From assembly GCF_937900395.1 (NCBI RefSeq), contig NZ_CALCDX010000247.1, positions 1-32,412 on the forward strand: a DNA stretch of 32,412 nt, given 5' to 3'. The notes under the pieces were generated by a model that ran no database searches, was not told where the DNA came from, and was given only the letters and a program-made list of their open reading frames with translations. The position numbers were made by a program, and so were the translations under genes. Of the stretch, positions 8,012-15,235 are shown piece by piece; position 1 is the first letter of the stretch; each line of letters opens with the position of its first letter. The DNA is from an uncultured Caulobacter sp. Lineage in GTDB: Bacteria; Pseudomonadota; Alphaproteobacteria; Caulobacterales; Caulobacteraceae.

Positions 8012-8869
8012 CTAGGCGGCCGGACCCGTGGCGACGGGCGTGTCGGCGAGGCCGCCCCATTCCGTCCAGGAGCCGTCGTAGACCGCCGACCGCGGCTTGC
8101 CCATCCGGGCCAGGGCCAGGGCGACGACCGAGGCGGTGATGCCTGAGCCGCAGGTGGAGACGATCGGCTTGTTGATGTCGACGCCGGCCGCCTCGAACAC
8201 GGTCTTCAGCTTATCGGCCGACAGCATCGTGCCGTCGGGCGCGATCATCGCCGCCAGCGGGATGTTGCGCGCGCCCGGCATGTGGCCGCCTCGCAGGCCC
8301 GCGCGGGGTTCGGGATCGCGGCCCTCGAAACGGCCGGCGGCGCGGGCGTCGATGATCTGCTCGCGGCCGCTGGCGACGATCTCGCGCATCTGCTCCAGCG
8401 AGCGGTAGATGTCGGCCTGATAGCGCGGCGTGAAGTGGCGCTCTTGTGGCGCGGCGGGACCGTCCTCGATCGGGCGGCCTTCGGAAATCCATTTGGGCAA
8501 GCCGCCGTCCAGCACCACGACATCCTCGTGGCCCATGGCGCGGAAGTGCCACCAGGCGCGGGCGGCGGGCAGTATGCCGGTGGTGTCGTAGACGACGATC
8601 CGCGAGCCGTCGCCAAGGCCCAGCTTCTTGACCCGCGAGGCGAACTTCACCGGCGATGGGATCATGTGCGGCAGGTCGCTGGTCTCGTCGGCGATGTCGT
8701 CGATGTCGAAGAACACCGCGCCGGGGATGTGGGCGGCCAGGAATTCCTTGTACGGCTCACGCTGGGCGGCCGGCATGTGCCACGAGGCGTCCACGACCCG
8801 CACGTCCGGCGCGTCGAGGTGCTCGGCCAGCCAGGCGGTGGAGACCAGCGGATCGGACGGAGTGCTCAT
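8012..8869 (-). CDS. sseA: 3-mercaptopyruvate sulfurtransferase (two-domain rhodanese)
   Basis: This 285-residue tandem-rhodanese protein transfers sulfane sulfur from 3-mercaptopyruvate to thiols or cyanide. The N-terminal rhodanese domain (about 1-135) is catalytically inactive in the family; the C-terminal domain carries the active Cys240 in the loop CGSGITAS, which matches mercaptopyruvate sulfurtransferases rather than thiosulfate rhodanese (CRKGVT). The inter-domain Arg-rich segment GLRGGHMPGARNIP is also typical. ATG at 8869 has AAAGG upstream. The gene sits between cysK and metC on the same strand, 77 and 16 bases away, so the three are likely co-transcribed and handle cysteine sulfur together. 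Confidence 0.93.
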   Translation of the reverse strand: MSTPSDPLVSTAWLAEHLDAPDVRVVDASWHMPAAQREPYKEFLAAHIPGAVFFDIDDIADETSDLPHMIPSPVKFASRVKKLGLGDGSRIVVYDTTGILPAARAWWHFRAMGHEDVVVLDGGLPKWISEGRPIEDGPAAPQERHFTPRYQADIYRSLEQMREIVASGREQIIDARAAGRFEGRDPEPRAGLRGGHMPGARNIPLAAMIAPDGTMLSADKLKTVFEAAGVDINKPIVSTCGSGITASVVALALARMGKPRSAVYDGSWTEWGGLADTPVATGPAA

Positions 8870-8946
8870 GTCGACGCCTTTCTGGGGGATGACTCGCCCC
8901 GTTTCGAGACGCCGGCAACATCGCCGCGCAAGCGCCTCGTCGCAAG

Positions 8947-9945
8947 CTACATCCAGGGCGGGGTGGGCAAGCCCTTTTCCTTAAGGAAGGCGGGATTGAA
9001 CAGCTTGGACTGGTAGCGCGAGCCGTGGTCGCACAGCACGGTCACGATGGTGTGGCCAGGGCCCAGTTCCTTCGCCAGCTTCACGGCCCCCGCGATATTG
9101 ATGCCCGCCGAGCCGCCCAGGCACAGGCCTTCGTGCATGACGAGGTCGTAGAGCACCTCGAGCATTTCCTCGTCCGAGACGCGGAAAGGGTGGTCGATGG
9201 TCAGACCCTCGAGGTTGCCGGTGACGCGGCCCTGACCGATGCCCTCGCTGATCGAGTTGCCCTCGGATTTCAGCTCGCCGTCCTTGTACCAGCTGTAGAG
9301 CGCCGCGCCGTGCGGGTCGGCCAGCCCAATCTTCACCTCGGGTTTGCGCTCGTGCAGAGCCGCTGCGACGCCCGCCAGGGTGCCGCCCGAGCCGACGGCG
9401 CAGATGAAACCGTCGACCTTACCCTCTGTTTGCTCGAAGATTTCCGGACCCGTGGTCAGGTAGTGCGCGTCACGGTTGGCGGTGTTGTCGAACTGGTTGG
9501 CCCAGATCACGCCGTTGGGCTCCGTGGCCGCAAGTTCCTCGGCCAAGCGTCCGGAATAACGGACATAGTTGCCAGGGTTCGAGTAGGGGACGGCGTCGAC
9601 CTCGACCAGCTCGGCGCCGAGCAGGCGGATGGCGTCCTTCTTTTCCTGGCTCTGGGTGCGCGGGATGACGATGGTGGTCTTGTAGCCCAGGGCCGAGGCG
9701 ACCATGGCAAGGCCAATGCCGGTGTTGCCGGCGGTGCCTTCGACGATGCGGCCGCCAGGCTTCAGCAAACCCTTGGCCTCGGCGTCGCGGATGATGCCCA
9801 GGGCGGCGCGATCCTTGACCGACTGGCCGGGGTTCATGAACTCGGCCTTGCCTAGGATCTCGCAGCCCGTCGCCTCGCTGGCGCGGCGCAGTCGGATCAA
9901 GGGCGTGTTCCCGATGGCGTCGAGAACGCTGGGGAGGATGGTCAT
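8947..9945 (-). CDS. cysK: Cysteine synthase A-type O-acetylserine sulfhydrylase
   Basis: This is a 332-residue fold-type II PLP enzyme that would make cysteine from O-acetylserine and sulfide. The PLP lysine is Lys44 in NPGQSVKDRA. The acetate/PLP-phosphate loops EGTAGNTGIGLA and GSGGTLAG are present. The substrate loop reads TAGNTG where E. coli CysK has TSGNTG, and the C terminus is slightly longer than in E. coli, features shared with an alphaproteobacterial subgroup. An AGGTGA-like site precedes ATG 9945. It opens the cysK-sseA-metC cluster and is divergent from phrB with 89 bases between the start codons. Confidence 0.9.
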   Translation of the reverse strand: MTILPSVLDAIGNTPLIRLRRASEATGCEILGKAEFMNPGQSVKDRAALGIIRDAEAKGLLKPGGRIVEGTAGNTGIGLAMVASALGYKTTIVIPRTQSQEKKDAIRLLGAELVEVDAVPYSNPGNYVRYSGRLAEELAATEPNGVIWANQFDNTANRDAHYLTTGPEIFEQTEGKVDGFICAVGSGGTLAGVAAALHERKPEVKIGLADPHGAALYSWYKDGELKSEGNSISEGIGQGRVTGNLEGLTIDHPFRVSDEEMLEVLYDLVMHEGLCLGGSAGINIAGAVKLAKELGPGHTIVTVLCDHGSRYQSKLFNPAFLKEKGLPTPPWM

Positions 9946-10034
9946 GATTTCACCTGCGTGGCCGGACTGGCATGGTAGATCGTGCGCGGGCCGCGCGACG
10001 CAAGCCCAGTTTTCCTGAAGGCGAGAGGTTCGGG

Positions 10035-11567
10035 GTGAGCAATTCGCGAGGGGCTTTGCGACTGGTGCTGGGCGACCAGCTGTCGGAAGGCCTGTCGGCG
10101 CTGCACGGCGTCGATCCCGCCTGCGACGTCGTGCTGATGGTCGAGAGCGTCGCCGAGGCCACCGCCTGGAAGCATCACAAGCAAAAGCTCGTCCTGGTCT
10201 GGTCGGCCATGCGCCAGTTCGCCGAGCGACTGCGCGCCAAAGGGCTTCGGGTCCGGTACGTCACGCTCGACGATCCGGACAACACTCGCACCATCGCCGG
10301 CGAGGTGGCGCGGGCGCTGGGCGAGGGCGCCTTCGACCGCGTCGTGCGCACCGCTTGCGGCAAGTGGGGCCTGGAGCAGGCGCTGCTCAACTTGGGTGTG
10401 GGCGTTCCGATCGAGACGCGGGAAGACGATCGCTTCCTGTGTTCGCGCGCGGAATTCGCCAGCTGGGCGGAGGGGCGGCGCGAGCTGCGAATGGAGTTCT
10501 TCTACCGCGAGATGCGTCGCCGCACCGGCCTGCTGATGGACGGCGACAAGCCAGCCGGCGGCCGCTGGAATTTCGATCCCGAGAACCGCAAGAAGCTGCA
10601 GAAGGGCGTGCGGCCGCCAAAGCGTTTGCGAACCGCGCAAAACGCGACGACCCAGGCCGTGATCGAGAGGGTCTCAGCCGGCTTTGACGACCACTTCGGA
10701 ACGCTCGACGCCTTTGGCTGGCCGACCAATCCGGACGAGGCCGAGGCGGCGCTGGAGCACTTCCTGGCCCACATGCTGCCCGAGTTCGGCGACTGGCAGG
10801 ACGCTATGGCCTGGGAGCAACCGTTCCTGTGGCACGGCCTGATCTCGCCGGCCCTGAACATCGGCCTGCTCGACCCGCTGGACGTCTGTCGCCGCGCCGA
10901 GGCGGTCTGGCGCGACGGCCGCGCGCCGCTGAACGCGGTGGAGGGCTTCATCCGCCAGATCATCGGTTGGCGGGAGTTCGTGCGCGGCGTCTACTGGCTG
11001 AAGATGCCCGAGTACGGCCAACGAAACGCCCTGGAGGCGGAGGGCAAGCTGCCGTGGTTCTACTGGTCGGGCGAGACCGACATGGCTTGCGTCGCCGATG
11101 CGGTTCGCTCGGCTCGCGACCACGCCTACGCCCACCACATCCAGCGGCTGATGGTGACCGGCAACCTCGCCATGCTGCTGGGCGTGCACCCCGATGCGGT
11201 CGACAACTGGTACATGGTGGTGTTCGCCGACGCCTATGAGTGGGTCGAGATGCCCAATACGCGCGGTATGGCCACCTTCGCCGACGGCGGCATCGTCGGC
11301 TCCAAGCCCTACGCCGCCAGCGGCGCCTATATCGATCGGATGAGCGACTACTGCAAAAGCTGTCGCTACGACGTCAAGCAGCGGCTGGGCGACGACGCCT
11401 GTCCGTTCAACGCCCTCTACTGGGACTTCATCGACCGCCACGCTCAGCGGCTGGCCGGCAACGGCCGCATGCTGATGCCGCTGAAGACGCTGAGCGGGAT
11501 GGACGAGGCCGAGCGGCGGGCCTTCCGGGAGAAGGCCGCGCAACTCAGGGAGCAGATGGGCGTCTAG
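10035..11567 (+). CDS. phrB: Iron-sulfur bacterial cryptochrome/(6-4) photolyase (FeS-BCP)
   Basis: This 510-residue protein belongs to the FeS-BCP class, which repairs (6-4) photoproducts with light using FAD, a lumazine antenna and a [4Fe-4S] cluster. Cys352, Cys440, Cys443 and Cys456 line up with the four cluster ligands of Agrobacterium PhrB (350, 438, 441, 454) at a constant offset of two. The His367-His368 pair in HHIQRLMVTG corresponds to the catalytic His365/366. GTG at 10035 is preferred over an in-frame ATG at 9972: it gives the family's usual N terminus and length and has a GAAGGCGAGAGG site upstream. Its stop shares the palindrome CTAG with the stop of cfa on the other strand. Confidence 0.95.
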   Translation: MSNSRGALRLVLGDQLSEGLSALHGVDPACDVVLMVESVAEATAWKHHKQKLVLVWSAMRQFAERLRAKGLRVRYVTLDDPDNTRTIAGEVARALGEGAFDRVVRTACGKWGLEQALLNLGVGVPIETREDDRFLCSRAEFASWAEGRRELRMEFFYREMRRRTGLLMDGDKPAGGRWNFDPENRKKLQKGVRPPKRLRTAQNATTQAVIERVSAGFDDHFGTLDAFGWPTNPDEAEAALEHFLAHMLPEFGDWQDAMAWEQPFLWHGLISPALNIGLLDPLDVCRRAEAVWRDGRAPLNAVEGFIRQIIGWREFVRGVYWLKMPEYGQRNALEAEGKLPWFYWSGETDMACVADAVRSARDHAYAHHIQRLMVTGNLAMLLGVHPDAVDNWYMVVFADAYEWVEMPNTRGMATFADGGIVGSKPYAASGAYIDRMSDYCKSCRYDVKQRLGDDACPFNALYWDFIDRHAQRLAGNGRMLMPLKTLSGMDEAERRAFREKAAQLREQMGV

Positions 11568-12778
11568 CCGCGGCTGAGGCCCAGCTGGATGACGTTGGTC
11601 CGTTCCGTGCGGAATCCCGCCTCGCAATAGCTGAGATAGAACCGCCACAAACGCCGGAAGCGCTCGTCGAAACCATCCTTTCGGATGTCGTGCCAAGCGG
11701 CCTCGAACCGGCGTCCCCATTCGGCGAGGGTGTCGGCATAATTCTGGCCGAAGCGCTTGAGATCGCTCCACTCCAGGCCGGCGCGCTCGGTCTCTTCCTT
11801 AAGGCGCGCCTCGCTGGGCAGCATGCCGCCCGGGAAGATGTAGCGCTGGATGAAGTCGGTGCGGCTGCGATAGTCGCTGAACAGCTCGTCGCGGATGGTG
11901 ATGATCTGCAGGCCCGCACGGCCGCCGGGAACCAGCACCTCGCGGATCTTGCCGAAATAGGCGGGCCAGTATTCCTCGCCCACGGCCTCGAACATCTCGA
12001 TCGAGGCCACCGCGTCGAAGCGGCCCTCGACGTCGCGATAGTCGACCAGGCGGATGTCGGCTTTTTCGGAAAGACCCTGTTCGAACAAGCGCTTCTTGGC
12101 GAAATCGTACTGCGCCTGGGAGATGGTGATGCCGGTGACCTTGGCCCCGACCTCCTTGGCGGCGAATTCGGCGAAGCCGCCCCAGCCGCAGCCGATCTCC
12201 AGCACGTGCTTGCCGGGGGCCAGTCCAATGGTCTTTGCCAGGGCCGCGTACTTGGCGCGCTGGGCGTCCGGCAAAGGCTGGTTGGGATGCTCGTAGAGCG
12301 CCGACGAATAGGTCATCGTCGGGTCCAGCCAGCGGGAATAGAAATTGTTGCCCAGGTCGTAGTGGGCGTGGATGTTCCGCTTCGAGCCCGAGCGGCTGTT
12401 GCGGTTGAACAGGTGATAGATCGCGTTCAGGGCCCGCATGACCGGATTGCCCGAGGCCAGGCCCGCCAAGCGGTCGAAGTTCAGCGAGAACGCCTCCAGC
12501 ACGACCGAGAGATCGGGCGTGTCCCATTCTCCGGCCATGAAGCCCTCGGCGAAGCCGATGTCGCCCGACAACAGCGCTCGACGCACGAAATTGTAGTCGC
12601 GGATGCGGATGACCGCGTCAGGGCCGTCCTGTCGCCCCTTGACCGTTAGGCTCTTGCCGGTGGGGAGGACGAAGGTCAGCGACCCGGCCTCCCAGTTCTC
12701 GGCCGCGATGCGGACGGCGGAACGGAAGGCGGCCGGAGCGGCCTTCAGGTCGGGATCATTCCAGAGCGCGTTTTCCAA
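11564..12778 (-). CDS. cfa: Cyclopropane-fatty-acyl-phospholipid synthase
   Basis: A 404-residue SAM-dependent enzyme that adds a methylene bridge to unsaturated acyl chains of membrane phospholipids. The SAM loop VLEIGCGWGG is at 192-201, the family motif HYDLGNNFY at 139-147, and the catalytic-domain stretch TYSSALYEHP follows. The start is a TTG at 12778 with GAGG about 8 bases upstream. The gene follows phrA on the same strand after 70 bases and is probably co-transcribed with it. In Rhodobacter, phrA and cfaA are neighbouring members of the sigma-E/ChrR singlet-oxygen regulon (recalled knowledge), which fits the promoter candidate upstream of phrA here. Confidence 0.93.
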   Translation of the reverse strand: MENALWNDPDLKAAPAAFRSAVRIAAENWEAGSLTFVLPTGKSLTVKGRQDGPDAVIRIRDYNFVRRALLSGDIGFAEGFMAGEWDTPDLSVVLEAFSLNFDRLAGLASGNPVMRALNAIYHLFNRNSRSGSKRNIHAHYDLGNNFYSRWLDPTMTYSSALYEHPNQPLPDAQRAKYAALAKTIGLAPGKHVLEIGCGWGGFAEFAAKEVGAKVTGITISQAQYDFAKKRLFEQGLSEKADIRLVDYRDVEGRFDAVASIEMFEAVGEEYWPAYFGKIREVLVPGGRAGLQIITIRDELFSDYRSRTDFIQRYIFPGGMLPSEARLKEETERAGLEWSDLKRFGQNYADTLAEWGRRFEAAWHDIRKDGFDERFRRLWRFYLSYCEAGFRTERTNVIQLGLSRG

Positions 12779-12808
12779 GGCAGGGCCTCGCTTCCGGTGA
12801 CGCGTTTA

Positions 12809-12821
12809 TTAACGCCGTTAA
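12809..12821. promoter_or_regulatory. Palindrome TTAACGCCGTTAA upstream of cfa
   Basis: A perfect inverted repeat TTAACG-C-CGTTAA lies 31 bases upstream of the cfa start codon, in an AT-rich patch of the phrA-cfa gap. TTAA half-sites recall CtrA boxes, but the spacing is 5 rather than 7, so the assignment to CtrA is not supported. Confidence 0.3.
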
Positions 12822-12848
12822 CCACCGTCTCGTAAAGCCCTCACTCGT

Positions 12849-14303
12849 CTAGAGGCTGTGATAGGCCTCCAGGGCGCGCTCGCGCGCCTTGGCGTGGTCG
12901 ACGATCGGTTTAGCGTAGATACGCCGCGCCGCCGGAGACAGATGGAGCGGGCGCTCCCATGGCTTGTGGATAAAATCGTCGGGAACGCCCGCGAGTTCCG
13001 GAACCCAGCGCCGCACATAGGCGCCTTGCGGGTCGAACTTCTCGCCCTGGCTGATCGGATTGAAGATCCGGAAGTAGGGGGCGGCGTCGGCGCCGCTGCC
13101 GGCGGTCCACTGCCAGTTGCCGACATTGTTGGCCAGATCGGCGTCGACCAGCGTGTCCCAGAACCAGGCCTCGCCCTCGCGCCAGTCGATCATCAGGTGC
13201 TTGATCAGGAACGAGGCGACGATCATCCGCACGCGATTGTGCATGAAGCCGGTGACCCACAGCTCGCGCATGCCGGCGTCGACGATGGGGTAGCCGGTCT
13301 CGCCCTTGGTCCAGGCTTCGAAGGCGGCGTGGTCCTTGGCCCACGGGAAGCCGTCGAACTCGGGCTTGAAGTTGCGGCTCGGCAGTTCGGGCCAGTGGAA
13401 CAGGATCGAATGGTTGAACTCGCGCCAGACGATCTCGGACAGGAACTTGTCGGCTTCCGCGGTAGGGATGTCGCCGGCCTCGGCGGCGTTGCGGGCGGCG
13501 ATCCAGACCTGGCGCGGGCCGATCTCGCCAAAGTGAAGATGAGGCGACAGGCGGGAGGTGGCCGGCGCGGAGGGGATGTCCCGTTTCTCGCCATAGCCGA
13601 TGATCGGGCCGGACAGGAAGGCGCTGAGCCGCGCCTTCGCGCCCGCTTCGCCAGGCGTCCAGATGTCGAAGCCTTTGGACCAATCGGGCTTGGTGGGATG
13701 GAGACCCCAGTCCGACAGCCGGTCGCCAGGCGTCGCCTTGTCCAGGCATCTCAAGACCTTCGGCGCGGCCTCTACGATGATGACGTCGTTCAGATGCTCG
13801 CGCGCGGCGCGCCAGTAGGGCGTGAAGACCTTGTAGGGCTGTCCCGACCCGTTCTGGACCGTCCAGGGCTCGTTCAGCAGGCCGGCGTTGAAGCTCTGGC
13901 AGTCGACGCCAGCGTCCTTGAGGCGCGCCTTGATCGTGGCGTCGCGGTCGATGCTGGCCTTATCGTAGAGACGGTTCCACAGGACGCAGGTCGCGCCGGT
14001 CTCGGCGATCAGGGCGTCCAGGACCTCGGCGGCTACGCCCATGCGCAGCACCAGCCTATTGCCAAGCTTCTCAAGCTCTTGGGCGAGGCTCTTGAGCGAT
14101 TTGTCCAACCACCACAGCGAAGCCGCGCCCATCGGGCGGACGCCGTGCGTCTCGTCGAGGATGTAGAGGCAGACCACAGGTCGGCCGCTGTTGGCGGCAT
14201 GGCGCAGCGCGGGATTGTCGGCTATGCGCAGGTCCTTGCGGAACCAAACGATGACGGCGCCGGGGCTCGCCTCGCTGTCGCCAGAGTCTTTCCGCACTTG
14301 CAC
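12849..14303 (-). CDS. phrA: Class I deoxyribodipyrimidine (CPD) photolyase
   Basis: This is a 484-residue cryptochrome/photolyase of class I, using FADH- and an antenna pigment to split cyclobutane pyrimidine dimers. The N-terminal antenna domain starts with VIVWFRKDLRIADNPAL. The FAD-binding domain has SRLSPHLHFGEI (251-261), TGYPIVDAGMREL (337-349), TGFMHNRVRM (351-360) and NNVGNWQWTAG (392-402). The start is uncertain: GTG at 14303 is used, with GTG at 14297 also possible. No ATG lies between these GTGs and the conserved VIVWFRKD segment. A TGATCC-N16-CGTATTA promoter-like element lies 42-70 bases upstream. phrA is divergent from kdsA and is followed by cfa. Confidence 0.93.
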   Translation of the reverse strand: MQVRKDSGDSEASPGAVIVWFRKDLRIADNPALRHAANSGRPVVCLYILDETHGVRPMGAASLWWLDKSLKSLAQELEKLGNRLVLRMGVAAEVLDALIAETGATCVLWNRLYDKASIDRDATIKARLKDAGVDCQSFNAGLLNEPWTVQNGSGQPYKVFTPYWRAAREHLNDVIIVEAAPKVLRCLDKATPGDRLSDWGLHPTKPDWSKGFDIWTPGEAGAKARLSAFLSGPIIGYGEKRDIPSAPATSRLSPHLHFGEIGPRQVWIAARNAAEAGDIPTAEADKFLSEIVWREFNHSILFHWPELPSRNFKPEFDGFPWAKDHAAFEAWTKGETGYPIVDAGMRELWVTGFMHNRVRMIVASFLIKHLMIDWREGEAWFWDTLVDADLANNVGNWQWTAGSGADAAPYFRIFNPISQGEKFDPQGAYVRRWVPELAGVPDDFIHKPWERPLHLSPAARRIYAKPIVDHAKARERALEAYHSL

Positions 14304-14326
14304 CGTCCCGCCCGAAGGGTCACCTC

Positions 14327-14338
14327 TTGGGCGCCCAA
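14327..14338. promoter_or_regulatory. 12-bp perfect palindrome between phrA and kdsA
   Basis: TTGGGCGCCCAA is a perfect palindrome in the 62-base divergent gap. It would fall near the 5' end of a phrA transcript started from the predicted promoter and at the -35 position for kdsA, so it could be an operator. No known regulator consensus was recognised. Confidence 0.3.
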
Positions 14339-14344
14339 AGCCTC

Positions 14345-14373
14345 TAATACGTCGGAAGTATCGCCTTGGATCA
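14345..14373 (-). promoter_or_regulatory. ECF sigma-E/ChrR-type promoter candidate for phrA-cfa
   Basis: On the minus strand, TGATCC (14373-14368) is followed after 16 bases by CGTATTA (14351-14345). A TGATCC-type -35 element is what I recall for promoters of the sigma-E/ChrR singlet-oxygen system in Rhodobacter and Caulobacter; the -10 match is from memory and less certain. It leads to a leader of about 35 bases before GTG 14303. The -35 element overlaps the first codons of kdsA. Confidence 0.5.
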
Positions 14374-15232
14374 GCCGCAAGCCGTCGCCCCCAACGCCGT
14401 TGTCGAGATCAAGACCTCGACCGGCGCGTCCGTTCGTATCGGCAATGGCGAGCGGCTGTCGATCATCGCCGGGCCGTGCCAGATGGAGAGCCGCCAGCAC
14501 GCCCTGGAAACCGCCCATGCGCTCAAGGAGATGGCGCAACGTCTTGGCGTCGGGATGATCTACAAGACCTCCTACGACAAGGCCAACCGCACCTCGGCCA
14601 ACGCCCAGCGCGGCATCGGACTGAAGGACAGTCTGCCGATCTTCCAGGAGATCCGCGAGGCGACCGGCCTGCCGACCCTGACCGACGTGCACGAGACCAG
14701 CCACTGCCCGATCGTGGCCGAGGCGGTCGACGTGATCCAGATTCCGGCCTTCCTGTGCCGCCAGACCGACCTCTTGCTGGCCGCCGCCGCCACCGGCCGG
14801 GCGATCAACATCAAGAAGGGCCAGTTCCTGGCGCCCTGGGACATGAAGAACGTCATCGCCAAGGTGACCGGCGCGGGCAATCCCAACGTCATGGCTTGCG
14901 AGCGCGGCGTCTCGTTCGGCTACAACACCCTGGTCAGCGACATGCGCGCCCTGCCGATCATGAAGGAGATCGGCTGCCCGGTGGTGTTCGACGCCACCCA
15001 CAGCGTCCAGCAGCCGGGCGGGCAGGGAACCTCGTCGGGCGGCCAGCGCGAGTTCGTGCCGGTGCTGGCCCGCGCGGCCGTCGCCGTGGGCGTGGCCTGC
15101 GTGTTCATGGAAACCCACCCCGATCCGGACAAGGCGCCGTCCGACGGTCCCAACATGGTGCCGATGAGCCAGTTCGAGGCGCTGGTCGCCAACTTGCTCG
15201 AATACGACGCCCTGACCAAGCGCGCGGCCTAA
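14366..15232 (+). CDS. kdsA: 3-deoxy-8-phosphooctulonate (Kdo-8-P) synthase
   Basis: This 288-residue TIM-barrel enzyme condenses phosphoenolpyruvate with arabinose 5-phosphate to give Kdo 8-phosphate for the LPS inner core. Cys38 in IIAGPCQMES, His212 in FDATHSVQQ, Glu249 in MET and Asp260 in PSDGPN align with the metal ligands Cys11, His185, Glu222 and Asp233 of the Aquifex enzyme at a constant offset of 27. It is therefore the metal-dependent class, unlike E. coli KdsA, which has Asn at the Cys position. The start is a TTG at 14366 with GGAAG about 8 bases upstream; no ATG suits. hldD begins 3 bases after its stop, so the two form an LPS-core operon. Confidence 0.95.
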   Translation: MDQPQAVAPNAVVEIKTSTGASVRIGNGERLSIIAGPCQMESRQHALETAHALKEMAQRLGVGMIYKTSYDKANRTSANAQRGIGLKDSLPIFQEIREATGLPTLTDVHETSHCPIVAEAVDVIQIPAFLCRQTDLLLAAAATGRAINIKKGQFLAPWDMKNVIAKVTGAGNPNVMACERGVSFGYNTLVSDMRALPIMKEIGCPVVFDATHSVQQPGGQGTSSGGQREFVPVLARAAVAVGVACVFMETHPDPDKAPSDGPNMVPMSQFEALVANLLEYDALTKRAA

Positions 15233-15235
15233 GCG

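Noticed and set aside
9972..10034. ATG 9972 as the phrB start
   Set aside because: It adds 21 residues unlike the family; GTG 10035 has a good ribosome binding site and gives ligand positions in register with PhrB.
12809..12821. CtrA-binding site
   Set aside because: The TTAA halves are spaced by 5 bases, not the expected 7.
12858..14558. 566-codon open frame on the plus strand
   Set aside because: Antisense to phrA; the product lacks any family features.
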